Position numbers and translations under genes: made by a program
The notes under the pieces: model-generated
Told to the model about the DNA's origin: nothing
What the model saw: the letters and a program-made list of their open reading frames with translations, nothing else
The model's database searches: none
Shown here: in pieces, positions 48,152 through 59,892 of the stretch
Position numbering within the stretch: the first letter of the stretch is position 1
How the letters are laid out: each line of letters begins with the position of its first letter
DNA from: Gloeopeniophorella convolvens
Taxonomy: Eukaryota; Basidiomycota; Agaricomycetes; Russulales
DNA length: 64,000 bases
Direction: 5' to 3'
Assembly (NCBI GenBank): GCA_022496205.1
Contig: WTXD01000005.1
Location: forward strand, 682,001 to 746,000

Positions 48152-50215
48152 AGCCACGACAGAGGGGCGGAGGGAGCGAAAAGATAGTCTGGGGTGATAC
48201 TCCGCATCTTGCCACAGTGAGCAGCTTTTAAGTGATAGTGCAACGTGCACACGTTGGATCCTCAGTGAAAGACACAGTGCCGCAACAAAGGATCGACTCG
48301 GCCGTGACTGTGGAGGTTCAAGCGGAGGCTTAAAGCGGTATGCGTACGTAAGCGGTCCTCATCTTGTCCACCGCCGGCGGCTAGCCTCGACGACTGTAAT
48401 CGGCGGTCCACAACCTACAGTGTGTCTTAATCCCACCACTGGACTTCGTGCCAAAGTTCCGCCGTAGGAATGTGACTGAATAATTGGAATCCAAGTAAAA
48501 TTCCGGGACCCACGTATCCGTATATAATTCCTGCCTGATTTATGCATGTTTTCCCGGCACGCAGAGGGAACACGTCGCGCAAAGTCCGGCTCTGGTGGCC
48601 CGGGGGCTCCGTGACCGACAGAATCTTCTTAAGTCGTGTTTTGGCTGGAGCCCCTGAGTACTTGAGTACATCCATCTATCCCTTCCTCCCCCATGTGCAC
48701 AAAATACATTCCCTGCCCTTGTCCACAATGCTCTGACTTCGATACCCCACTTTTTCAGTCGACAAGGACGGCGCATGGCCACGGAGAAGAGGAAGAGATG
48801 TGCGAAGCCTAAGGTCCGGCCTATGCAGAGCACACGGTGCTGTGGCCCAACGATGCAAAAGCTGCGCACTCGCGCCCCCGCACGTGCCCCACTTCCGAAT
48901 ATTCGACTCCCAGCATTCGAGGATGCTCCACCGCCGAAATGGGCCCGGCTGACGACGCGCTCGCAATCGACGCGGATGACCTACGGTCAGGTGAGCGAGG
49001 GCCAATGTTCATCTGAGAGCTTAAATTTTTCAGTGACCAGCAGAGTCGGGGGCCCCATGCTCTTCTTTTCATTTCCGGGGTGCAGGAATGCCCCCCCTTT
49101 CTCTCCTCCGTTTCTCTTACTCACCCATTCCTGTACACTGTGAAGGCGGGCCGACACCTGTAAACCCAACAGCGCCATCTTCGTGTGCAACGCCGCCGGC
49201 CTTGCGCTCAAGAGCACCCTCACCGCCCGCGTACGTCGCGCCCCTGCCCCCCGCCCTCTGTCTCGTCGCAAGCGCAGCCCTTCCCCTTCGGCGCTCCCCT
49301 TCGCTTACATCCATCCCTGCTCCTGCAGGGTGCTGCACGCATAGCCGAGTACACGCATTGCTGGCTCGTCCTCGAATCGAAGATCTGTGGCAAGACCAAG
49401 GATTCTGTCCTCAGCAGGGCGCACTCGGACACGGTCCGCGTCGGCATCAGGCGCTCTGCAATTCACTCGCATTCATCCGCAAGAACTCGAGCGCGAGGTG
49501 CGTGAGGTATCCCCGCACTGGCATGTCTTGTCCGCGTGACTCACGTTTGCAGATTCCGTGGTGCAGGGTGAACGCAATTACATTGTGCAGGTCATGTCCG
49601 AGGCAACGCAGAGCGTCCGGATCCCCGATCCAAACAGCGAAAGGACCTCCAGGCACTCCAGGCACTCCTCTCCGAGAATGGTGTCGTCGTGAACGGAACG
49701 ATGCTCGGGAGCGTAGATGACCCAAGGGAGCTGCGCGAGGCCGAGTGGCAGGCTGAGTGCCGCCTGCATCGGTTTGCTAGCGGCGGTACAAGATGATGAA
49801 CAGCCTCCTTGAGCCTCTCCTTCGTCTGATCGCCTGTGGCGCATGGTTGCTGACGTGCGCAGGCCCGTGCGCGCACGGATTTTCCGCGCGAACACACAAA
49901 GCTTTCAATGTCAGCTCAAATAATGGTCGCGCTGACGGGGCACCACACTTCCATTGGGTATGGGACGGCTACGGTACATAGATAAGGTGCTGTGCTACAT
50001 ATTCACTTTGGAATTGGAGGGTTCTGTCCACATTCACGCGTGCTATGAGGTAGACAGTGCGAGGGAGGGACCAGGAGGGCGGCTAGGATCAGACAGAAGC
50101 GCCGGGCCGGCCCCACCGTTCGACAATGGATCGCAAGAAAGTGCTCTAAATTGTGCTAATTGTCTGCCATACAGGAACCTACCCGTCATGATTCAGGCGA
50201 TTGACAGCTGACGGA
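48152..50215. other. Upstream flank of STE3 with possible unassigned split gene
   Basis: Two kilobases lie between the receptor start and the Mutator-like element. An ACAAAG core (48285-48290) lies about 135 bp upstream of STE3. Between about 48825 and 49797 on the plus strand, exon-like patches occur. One reads 'AEHTVLWPNDAKAAHSRPRT' and ends 'DALAIDADDLRSG'. Another reads 'RIEDLWQDQGFCPQQGA'. A third ends 'KQRKDLQALQALLSENGVVV...LHRFASGGTR' at 49797. Codon-like content suggests a gene or its remains, but I could not build one frame through all parts or name it. Confidence 0.35.
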
Positions 50216-50241
50216 TACTACGCCGGATCAGGAAGTGGACA
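50216..50241 (+). repeat. Left terminal inverted repeat of MULE
   Basis: It begins TACTACGCCGGATCAGG and matches the right end in inverted orientation over 26 bases. Confidence 0.88.
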
Positions 50242-50242
50242 G

Positions 50243-50261
50243 GACCAGGAAGTGAACATTT
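50243..50261 (+). repeat. Internal direct repeat next to left TIR
   Basis: Nineteen bases (GACCAGGAAGTGAACATTT) occur again at 53874-53892 in the same, not inverted, orientation. Confidence 0.8.
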
Positions 50262-50847
50262 TGGAAAGATCGACTCCGCACGCAGCAATGGCTGCATAGA
50301 ATTCGTTTATATTTTTATACAATGAATAAATAGATCCATTCTACATGCTTGCGAAGTTTGAAGCCGATTGAGCTGCCGGATGATGCTAGAGAAATCGGTA
50401 CTTCTGGGACACTGATGTGGACAGCTGCCAATCCTCCAGGAACAGGGGAATAAATAGCTTATATGCCATGAAACTTGGTGTCCACAACACAATTATACAT
50501 ATCTACTATACCCCCAAGTTTTGTATCATTCACATGGGTAGAACACCATCTGCGAGGGCTTTCCCTCCGGAGGGGCTAGTTTTTGCCTTTCGTCACCCTT
50601 CTCACTGGTACGGAAGCGAGCGGTCCGGACGCCCGGACCCGGGGAGTCGGACTCAAAAGTCCAAGACACCTGTGTGTCCTGGGCTTCACAGTACTGTAAT
50701 CACTTGTTAGTAATAAAAAACGCGTTTTCCCGATTTGGAAGTGTGTCCTGGTGTGTCTGTGTGTCGGGGAGGACAGGGGAGGGAGGGACAGTGTGTCTCA
50801 AGTGCTCCCCGCTCCTTCCTCACTACCCCCGCTCCCCGTACCTCAGA

Positions 50848-53483
50848 ATGTCGACCTTCATCATTCCCGACGCTCCCGACAACTTCCGGACCAATCAATC
50901 ACAACGCCGATCGCGCGGAAATGAAGCCGGAGAGCACGACGATCCGGCGACATCAAAACGCGTCGGAAGCATTAGTCATGACAGGCAGAAGAAGGGATTC
51001 ACGCACGAATGGGAGGACTTAGCCGACTTCCAGGCTTGGCTCAAGGCCCAGGAGATGGACCATGCAACCGAGTTCATTTCCCATCATACCACGCGTTCGG
51101 ATGGGCCGATCTGGCGGGAGCGGCGCGTGTATAGTTGCGCGCGGGGCCGGACCAAGGGGCCAGACCCATACAAACCCAAGAACGATGCCCAGCGAAAGAT
51201 CCCGAAGAAGTGGGCGGATTGCCGATGCAAGATTACGATCAAGCTGTATTGGCACGTCCCCACTGTGTTGGGGCGCTATGATACCGAGCACAACCACGAC
51301 ATTGGAGACGAGAATCTCCGATTTACCCGCCTGTCAGACGAAACGCGGGCTCTGGTTCTCGACCTCGTCCGAATGCGGGTGGATCCCAAGCAGATCGTAC
51401 GTCATCCGCTCATTTCCAGCTCCTATTCCATTACTGACGACAAATTAACAGCGGAAGCGCGTCCAATCTCAGTACACCGCTAAGAATAGAGATTACCATA
51501 TCACTATGCGCGACATCAACAGACTGAAGGCGATCGTCGATAGCGAAGAGATCCGCCTGGACGATAATGATGCAATCTCGACCAGGACATGGGTCAGTAA
51601 CCTCAGAGATGAGGGGAACATAGTGATCTACAAAGATAAGCAAGATCCCCCTCCTGAGGGCTCAGATCTTGCCCCAGATACCTTCTTTCTGTGTATACAG
51701 ACCAAATGGCAAATAAACGCGTTCCGGCGGCTCGGCAACGCGTTCCTGGCGATCGACGCGACTCACAACACCACTCAATACACTGGGCTCCAACTGTTTA
51801 CCCTTCTGGTGCGGGACCATTGGGGCCACGGTATGTGCCACTGTTAATTTCGTATCCGCGTGCTTCATTTCCGTTCGGCAGGTGTACCTGTGGCCTGGCT
51901 GCTGTCGTCCAGTGGCACCCAGACGACTATTCAGTGCTTCCTCAATACGATCGGGCAAAGGAGCCCCGCCGTTTACCCGTCGATCGTTATGTCTGATTGC
52001 GATCAAGCGCAGATTAATGCAATCAAAGAGGTGTATCCGAGATCTCGGATACTGTACTGCTGGTGGCATGTGCTCCGTGCCATGCGTACCCATTTCAATA
52101 CAACCGAGTTCCCGGCACTTTGGAAGCTCATCAAGCAGTGGGTGAGAATCTCGGATCCCATCAAGTTTTATGAAGTCTGGGCCCAAATTCAGACTGATCC
52201 GAGTGTTCCCGCGAGCGTGGTATCTTATCTGAGCGACAAATGGATGCCAGATGTGCAGATGTGGTCCGCGATCTCAAGGCAGCATAGGACGATCTTTGAA
52301 GAGAGCGATACAAACATGTTGATTGAATCGTAAGCTACCTTATCTACTATACGATCTGTAGCGCGAAGGGATATCTGACCAGCGATCTAGCTATCATCAT
52401 GTGCTGAAGGGGACTTGGCTTGAGGGGAAGCGCAATCGCCGCCTCGATTATCTCGTGCACACGCTGGTGAAGGACATGCTGCCGAGCTACCAAAACCGGC
52501 ACGAACGCCAGTCGCTCGGTTTCGAGGGGCCGAATCTCGCGGACCGCCGACGCGACGACATCCTGAAACGCGCGCCGGAGATTAAAGAAGATGCGCTCGT
52601 CAAACTCAATCACGGGCGCTTTTACGTCAGGTCGGCCTCTGATACATCCAAGATGTATCTGGTTGACCTGGAGAAGTCCCACTGTGATTGCTTGGACTGG
52701 CCTAGAGTTCAGCTGTGCAAGCATGTCGCCTCAGTCAGCTACTATGTCGAAGGGAGGGAGGAATTCCGCAAACGGTTCAGCAATGCGCTCAAGACGCCGT
52801 CGCCCGAAAAGGAGAAATCACCAGAAGCGCCAAGTGTGGAGTCGCAAAGCGACGGCAACACCGAACTAGTTGCTCTGGCAAGCGAAATTACGTCCCTTTC
52901 GGACGGGCTACGGGTAGCGCTGGCGGGTAGTTCATCTCCCTCGTCGGTCCAGTCTGTTCGGGGGGTTCGGAACCATTTCGCCGCTGTCGTGGCATCCCTC
53001 CGAGCAGGCGGCGGCCCCACTCTTCCCGATAAGGAGCAGATCGCTCCCAACCAACACAGCTGGACCGAGACCGCCCCACGGATGGGTGCACAGCGCACTG
53101 GCCGAAAACGCAAGGCCACCCCCGGTGCATCGGTCCCAGTAGCTGATCACATAGGCGAAATTAATCGCAAGCGTGCGCGGCGTGGCACTGACGAGCAGAG
53201 CGACCCGTACGGCGGCGGCGAGAAATCGGGCAACCGGGCCAAGGACGACGCAAGATCAGCCGCTGCCAACGCGACAGCTCGCGCTCGCGCCGCCGCCGAT
53301 GCCGCCTTGGCGCCGCCGCCGAGCCTCGCAGCATCGCTCCCTTATCGCGCTTCCCTCCCCCGCTCTCAATTCCCGGCTACCCAGCCCGTTGCGGCGGCTC
53401 CCCGGTCCCAGATTGCCTACCCAGCCACCAGCTGGATGTACTCCTACCCTCCCTCTGCTTTCCTCCCCCCCAGTACTCAGTAG
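50848..53483 (+). CDS. MULE transposase with SWIM zinc finger
   Basis: This is the transposase of the surrounding Mutator-like element. Four exons (50848-51396, 51452-51830, 51882-52329, 52391-53483) join in phase to 822 residues with no stop or frameshift. The N-terminus contains a WRKY-GCM1/FAR1-like DNA-binding region: 'RRVYSCARGRTKG', 'WADCRCKITIKLYW', 'GRYDTEHNHDIG'. The catalytic MULE domain follows with 'NAFLAIDATHNTTQYTGLQL', 'PSIVMSDCDQAQINAIKEVY' and 'LYCWWHVLRAM', which carry the expected acidic residues. A SWIM finger CxC...CxH is visible in 'HCDCLDWPRVQLCKH'. The C-terminal ~250 residues are low-complexity and basic, ending in a Pro/Ala-rich segment. All parts needed for activity seem present, so the element could be mobile; expression cannot be judged from sequence. 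Confidence 0.9.
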
Positions 53484-53873
53484 ATAGTCCAATAAAAGCG
53501 TTTTAAGTCATCTTTAATTGTGTGCTAAATACAGTTACTTAATACAAAAAAAAAGCGTTCACAGTTGTTCACAGTTCTGAGCCACAGGACACAATCCAAA
53601 CTTCTGGTACAGGCGGGGTCTGAAGCCGTACCAGGAGCTTGGATGAGGGAGACACCGGACCGGAAGCAAAACCGGACCGGAGCGTGAGAAGGGTGACGAA
53701 AAGACGCAACTCAAGCGCGCACTCCTTGCGGGCACTTTTCTCTCGACTTCGGCTTTGCTCTGGCACGCTCAGATCTCAACAAATAAATATAGAACTTGAT
53801 AGTTACATAGAAAACACATCAAGGAAAACATACGCAAAGTTTCAAGAGATTTTATTGAGGAAAAACCCAAGAC

Positions 53874-53892
53874 GACCAGGAAGTGAACATTT
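53874..53892 (+). repeat. Internal direct repeat next to right TIR
   Basis: Same 19 bases as 50243-50261 in direct orientation. At this end CAGGAAGTG (53877-53885) faces CACTTCCTG (53898-53906) and can form a hairpin, while at the left end the same units are tandem. Confidence 0.8.
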
Positions 53893-53893
53893 G

Positions 53894-53919
53894 TGTCCAC
53901 TTCCTGATCCGGCGTAGTA
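53894..53919 (-). repeat. Right terminal inverted repeat of MULE
   Basis: Reverse complement of 50216-50241 over 26 bases without mismatch. Confidence 0.88.
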
Positions 53920-54904
53920 GATTCCTGAATTGTGCTGTATTTCGGTCTTTCAGTCACAGTTCCGGCCCGAAACTTTCGCACGAAGTCCAGTGTGCACCGG
54001 CCGCTGATGTTGCTATTCAAGGCAAGATCTCTGCCACACTGCCGCATCGCTTGACACGCGAGTTCCTCACCCATAGCACCAGTCCAGTCAACATTAATTC
54101 GACGGTCGAGCCTAAATTCCTCGGTTCTCAGATAGATTAAAGCGGTACGGCCGCGTGTTCGGGATGTCGGGGGCGTGTCTCCCTATTTCCACAGGGGTTA
54201 CCGGTTCCAGTGTCCGGTGATGCATGATAAGTGGAAAGTCCCATGAGGGATCAGAGCACTGGCCCCGCGGGACTCTCTTTGTCTGCGGTGCTTTACAATC
54301 GATATCCATACATCGACTACTCATCGACATACCAATACTATTCATGCGCCTTTCACGCGTCGGAAAATGCAAATTCCCGCTTTCCTGTCACCCTGGACGC
54401 CATCTGCACCCCGCACTTGACACTGTTGACGACGTGGGGACGTTCACGAGGCCCGTGTACGATGGTTGACTCCGCCCCTTCCTAACTCGCCAGTATGGGG
54501 ACATTCTTGCATGACGCCCGTCCTCACGTATACTTATGGATCCACACTTTTACTGACCCGGTAATTTCGATCGACAAAGGCGCGTGCGGTGGGCCGTTGC
54601 GGTCCCCATGCTCATTAGTTTTCTGCAAACGGACGGCTTACTCTGATTGACAACATCCACGATATCGAAGTGGCGGCTACTACACGCCTCGGCGTGAGTA
54701 CGTGAAGCAATCCTCGATCTGGCTAGATTGGGGTGAGTACTGCATATGTTCTACACGTGGTGGACTGCCTCTAAGCCACGTACTCTAAGGCACTAAGGGC
54801 TAGAGGGAACTGAAATGGTCCCCGTTAACGCCGTTCAGTCCCCCGCACCGCCCCAGTCCCGAAATTGGACGTGCTGGCATCGAACACTTCAATGGTAGGT
54901 ATAC
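53920..54904. other. Region right of the MULE, no supported gene
   Basis: About 1 kb with only short frames. I checked for CaaX-ending small ORFs and found none. Confidence 0.4.
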
Positions 54905-56539
54905 TTAGGGAAAGTTCATTTCTGTCCACTCGTCAGCAACGCTGTGCTCTCGAATCGCTCTCCTGAACTCACGGATCCGCCCCAAGAATGGCACCTGGAC
55001 GTTCGTTATGCTCCATGAGAGAGCAATACATGCGTGACACGCATATCTGCCTGTAGAGCACCCTGCATCAGCACGCGATCCACCCAGACAGCGTCGCAGC
55101 ACAAACAACGTACATTGCGTACACTAGGAACCCAAGAAGTCACACCCGAGTCCAAGATATGCTCAACAAGAAGGTCCACTTACTTGCAGGCGTTACGAAC
55201 ATCTACGGCAGTGTTAGGCTAGGTCCCGTCAGAGGAAGAATACGTACGAAGCACCACGCGGCTATGGGATTCAGAAGGGCGAACATGAGAAAAACAGTCA
55301 CATGTACCTTCTCATAAAATGGGTACGCACTATTGAAGTTCATGTTCATGAATAGCTAGAGTCCTACGTGAGTATTTTTCTGAAACAGGGTGATAATCGT
55401 ACCATAGCCACCAGCTGCGCAAAAGTAGCCACCGCTAACCAGATGATGCCCTAAGTATGGCTCAGCAGGCTGAATCGCCACCAGTAGAAACAACTCGCCT
55501 GCTTGCACAGAAGGACCCATACTCCACGCTCCCGAGTTCGCCCAAAGCGTAAGAGCCCGATTAATTGCAAGAGTAAGAGGACAAAGTCTGTTGCGAAGAT
55601 CGAATTGACGGAACCACGGGCGCTCAGGAGCCAATCTCCCTGTGCTGTGGAACAGCCCAAGCCGGGGACCCAACTCGAGCGGCCCTGCGACGTACTACGT
55701 AAGATGTCGGACCATTGGACCCCGGGACATCACGACGAATTACCTGGATGATACCTGTGATTTGACTCCAGCATCAGTGAAGGATTGATGTAAAGCACGC
55801 ACCAAAGAGGAAAAACCCAGCAGTCACCGACCATAAACCAACCGACAAAGCAATGGTGTAGCGGGACCACAACCAGATGGCGATTCTGTTAGGAGTTCTG
55901 ATAAGCTTCTGCACCAAAGTGAGGGACGGTGGGCTGCTCACACTCGCAACGCAACAAGTGTAGCCGTGCACGTAAATGCCAGGTAGCTACAAATCTTGGG
56001 GCTGTCAACACACACATGCCATGAATCTCGAGTCGAAAGACGCACTAGACTGATCGAGTACATTGCCTGCCACCCAAGATTCGTGAGTTTCCGCTGCCTC
56101 TGATGCGCGATAGGCGTACTTGACAGTTGACTTTTGCACGAACATTCAGGCTCACGAGGAAAATGACAGCGGTGGCCAGCGAAGCCAGTCGGCCGATCGC
56201 GTAAACCTTATGTTGCGTTTGCGGCGTCGATGAGCGCTGATCTTTCATTCATTGTATGACGCACCCATATTGTTCTTCGGTAAGGCCGTTCACCAGTGAT
56301 GTAGCTCCACTCAAAGTTCAATGTCGTGAGGTACTCCCACCTAGCCAAGAGCAATGTCGGACCAATGGTACGACCGCACCAGTGATGACACGCGCGCACA
56401 TGTACAATCCTGCGGTAACGTGGATGAGCTTCACGAAGGCCACTGCTCGTTGGTCAGCTGGCGTTGCTTCGATGTACCGAGACTACGATGACGTACCAAA
56501 GTCGGCCTGAACAACGGCGGGGTCATGAAAATCGACCAT
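54905..56539 (-). CDS. DUF6533 fungal membrane protein, copy 1
   Basis: This is a multi-pass membrane protein of a mushroom-expanded family with unknown function. The start at 56539 gives 'MVDFHDPAVVQADFG'. The next exon leads to 'RAVAFVKLIHVTAGLYM', and then comes the DUF6533 signature 'WEYLTTLNFEWSYITGERPY'. Helices follow: 'YAIGRLASLATAVIFLVSLN', 'CSYLAFTCTATLVALRV', 'YTIALSVGLWSVTAGFFLFG', 'SIFATDFVLLLLQLIGLLRF' and 'GIIWLAVATFAQLVAM' (composed from adjoining exons). One intron uses a GC donor (CAG|GCGAGT) with a normal AG acceptor. The paralogue at 60853 has GT at the same place. Exons below about 55370 and the stop at 54905 are uncertain. The mate copy lies in opposite orientation beyond YRA1. 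Confidence 0.7.
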
Positions 56540-58949
56540 ACTCAAGCCAGTGCCAGACTTGACTTGGGAAGAGACCGCAACATGTCGCTGCTTGACTAGA
56601 AGCAGCTTTTAAACATGTGCTGGCGGCCGTGCGAGGGGTTCTGCCGCTGACGCCGTTGAATTGTAACCCATTTGCGCAGTCTCGTACGTGATTAGTCGGC
56701 GCTGCACCGGTGCCATATCCGGCGAAGCCGGAAGTGGCCGCCCTTACTGAACTTAGCCAGCCCGCGGTTCCGCCGCCCTTTCGAGGCGAACGCGTCAGAC
56801 CCGGGTCCCGAGAAGAAAGATCTCTTGGTGTTACCTTCTTTTTTCGATACTCAGGCGACGGTCCCCTGGTCGTTGGGACTGTAACGTTCCGGGGTACGTA
56901 TGAAGAGCTTGGATTGGGGGCATTAAATCTGTCTGGTATATTGATTCACGTGGGACTCCACGCTTTTAATGTAGCCAGAAATGGTGTGCTCGTCGAAGCA
57001 GTCGAGGTAAGCCAGAAGCAGTGACTACTTAGTGATTGGGCATGCCGATATTGGGAAGCCTTAGGTGAGGCTTGTTCGTGTACTTACTTACTTGGGTGAT
57101 CTGTTCGGATCCAGCCACAGGGGTGCCGGTGAGGTCAAGTTGAGGCTTGCGCTGCATGGGCGTGCTGGCAAGAATAGTTCCTTCAGATGGAAGTTTGCAG
57201 AAATGACGACAGCGTTCCTTATGGGCCTACTTGCGTAATGATTAATTGATTACCAACTGCCGCACCGCGTATTCTCGGTGTGTTTACAGTATGTGACTGT
57301 CCAGTCGCCACGTTCTTGTGTGTACTGAATGCCAAGTTGACCACGAAACACGCTCACTTCCGTCTATTCCGTTACGTCCACCTCTGGGCGTTCACCCTCT
57401 CGGGGTCCGATATAGCGGAACAGTGCTTCTGTGCGCCTGCAAGGCTTGATATATTGGCTTCGATCGAATTTGACCATTCCTCTGAAGCGGCCTGTCGCGC
57501 GCCTTCAATGCTCCTCTTGGACCAAGGTACTTATTGGATATATTGGGTATCTGAAAAGCAGTGCCAAGTCAGCCTAGGTCCCACATACATATTCTATGGC
57601 CAGAGATTTCACCGTACCCCAGTCTTGGTCAAAGGTGCCGGCCGTTCCACGAGCTCGAGGTTGAAATCTATCGCAGAGGCCAGCAATTGCGTAAGCGGCA
57701 TTTGCGGCGCCCAGCCAACCTTAAAACCTTAAAGCGTCGAGATTTGGTTAAGATAACCGCCAGGGGGCAGCCGTCTGTTCCCAATCTGTTCCGCTGTGGC
57801 AGCCTGGCGACCTGGCTCGATCAACATACATACATCTTGGCATTCTGGGACCAGGATGTGTACGGGAGAACAGGATGTCCACGTACTGTTCCTACGTACG
57901 CAGTAAATTTGGGCAGGCGTACCATCAGTGACAACGCCATGCCCCACGAGGTTCTAGAAATGTCCAAATGTTCAATCATGGCACCGGCACCGAGCGGTGC
58001 GAGCAGCCTGGGCCTATATGCCGCGATATCATGAGCTAAATGTATACAATACCGTGCAGTCATGACAGGTCGCGACTGCGGCTCTTGTGGAATGTCATGT
58101 CCTCCAACCGATCTCCGAGGGGGTAAGGTACAATTGAATTCGAGCAAAGAACCACACACAAAGAACCTACCTTTTGAAGTATGACGTTTCGGAGCCTCTT
58201 CGCGGCAAGTAAGTTCAATAAACAGTGCTGATTTGCGCAGTGTTCAGTGGCCCTGTAATCTCAGAAATGCGTCCAGAAAGAGCACCAGAGGTTGACAACG
58301 AGAGACACGCATATATAGCATCTGGGCCACACGCGGATCTGCGAGCGCGCAGGAGGGTTGACCTAGTTGTCTCTGGGCCCACTTGAACCAAGAAAGCAAG
58401 GAGCAGTCACGAGTACTCCGGGATGTGCTTCGGCAGTATTGCAGTAAGTAGGCACGGCGGCTCAATCAATGTGCTCGAGTCAGGGCGTGCCGCCAAGAGA
58501 GGGGTATGTCGCTTCCATTCTTGCCAGCCTCGGTGTTCGGGGTGTCTCTACGCGTGGGCTCCAAACGGGTATACTTAGTACGGTCCGCTGCAGTGAGAAA
58601 TATGACACTGTCTGCAAGGTACCTTGGTCAGTCACGTGAATGCAGGGGCTCGCCGCGCCAAGTGACTTCGCTTGGACTTCGCAATTTCTTGATGACCAGG
58701 GTGGAGGTACTGTAAATCCAAGCTGCACCACAATCGGAAGGAGATGGTGGACGCTTGACTTTCGACAGGCTGAATAGGGGCCTTGGCAGACTGAATCATG
58801 GCAGGACGTGGGGTTCAATGGAGGACACGCGGTAACCGATTGCATGAACTTGTACAAGTAGAAAGCGCAGATTCTGGGGAGCGGTGGATCAACGTACATA
58901 TGGAATGCGGTTTTAGAACGGCGGTAGGAGCAAAAGTAGCGTAACGAGA
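56540..58949. other. 2.4 kb without a recognised gene
   Basis: This lies between DUF6533 copy 1 and YRA1. Frames up to about 157 codons occur on both strands (57561-58034 plus, 58480-58953 minus) and lack motifs. No repeats were identified. A degraded gene cannot be excluded. Confidence 0.35.
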
Positions 58950-59892
58950 TCAAGCCATCTCTACGTCTCCAGCCTCCGCAGCTTTGGGGGCAGCGGTCCC
59001 TGACCCGGAATCGGTTGACATGAATGCCTCTATCTCGCCGTCAAGTTCGGCGGCAGTTTTCGGAGCTGCCTTGAACGGACGGCCACGACTGGGGGCAGCC
59101 CCTCGCCCTCGCCCTCTACCGCGTGTTGGACCTAATCTCCTACTTTGGCTACAAAGAGCCATCAATGGCAGAGCACGTATGGGAATGAGCAGCAACTCAC
59201 ATTAGAGATGCCTTCGCATCAGTTTCAGCTTGGCCGAGCCTTGCCAGAAGCGGTGGCTTCTGAATTCGGTTGAGCAGTGAGGACGCGGGAGCACTGGCAC
59301 GCCGCGGAGCCTCTATGTCATAGTCTATCGAGATGGGTTGGCCTGGACAAGTTTATCAATGAAGGGGAGGGGGTTGGGTCCGGATGACGCAGACGTACCT
59401 TTCGCCAGAACGCCATGGAGCTGCTTCTTCGCCTGCGTTGCCTCTGCTGGTGTCTCGAAAGTAATGATAGCAACGCCGGACGAGCGGCCGCTGCGATCAT
59501 ACTGATAGCCAGAGAGACAAACATGAAGGCAACGCGAAGAAGGGGATAAAACGCAAGCGCGTCAACATAACAGATTCCCATAACGGAGGAGCGAGAAGGT
59601 CGAGGGCCTTCTTCTACGGCAACAACGCGAGGTAATGGCAGTCGGACTTTCGTACCCTAATGAATGGCTCGCGCACAAGCGTGCCAATTTGACCAAAAAT
59701 AGCCTTCCAGAGTGAGTGTGGAGTAGCGTAGGCAGAACCACAGCAGGGACATACTGTCAAATCCTTCGGCATGATTTCATAGTGTAGATTGGTGACCATG
59801 AGCTTGCTGCCTAAGGGAGAGTTGAGGTTGGCGGGTTGTGTGGGTGCTCTTGGAGCCCCTGGAGCCTTGTCGTGAACCCAGATATCGTCCAT
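58950..59892 (-). CDS. YRA1: mRNA export adaptor, ALYREF/Yra1 family
   Basis: This RNA-binding TREX component recruits the Mex67/NXF1 export receptor. The readable protein starts MDDIWVHDKAPGAPR and has a single RRM. RNP2 is 'KLMVTNLHYEIMPKDLT', then 'IFGQIGTLVREPFIRYDRSG'. RNP1 is 'RSSGVAIITFETPAEAT'. 'GQPISIDYD' and 'RASAPASSLLNRI' come next. After the RRM is an Arg/Gly block (GRGRGRGAAPSRGR) and the C-terminal FoP-like end 'KTAAELDGEIEAFMSTDSG', finishing 'GDVEMA'. Five exons join by good GT-AG sites. Many orthologues have a longer N-terminus with a REF motif ('LDxSLDDII'); I did not find it, so an upstream exon may be missing and the start is provisional. Confidence 0.85.

Larger units (their letters stand above)
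50216..53919 (+). mobile_element. Mutator-like (MULE) DNA transposon
   Basis: A 3.7 kb element is bounded by perfect 26-base terminal inverted repeats (50216-50241 and 53894-53919). It carries one intact transposase gene. Further subterminal inverted similarity includes 18 identical bases at 50588-50605 and 53684-53701. I found no clear 8-10 bp target duplication: the bases next to the two ends differ. So either the borders are slightly off, the flanks have changed, or an end was replaced. Located about 2 kb upstream of the STE3 start. Confidence 0.85.

Noticed and set aside
48230..48244. Minus-strand Cys-Thr-Ile-Thr-stop just upstream of STE3
   Set aside because: No ATG lies in frame before an upstream stop, so there is no ORF to carry it.
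50209..53928. Target-site duplication flanking the MULE
   Set aside because: The nine bases outside the two TIRs do not match. No duplication could be supported.
57280..58034. Overlapping plus-strand frames of about 150 codons
   Set aside because: No recognisable motif or splice model. They are treated as chance frames.
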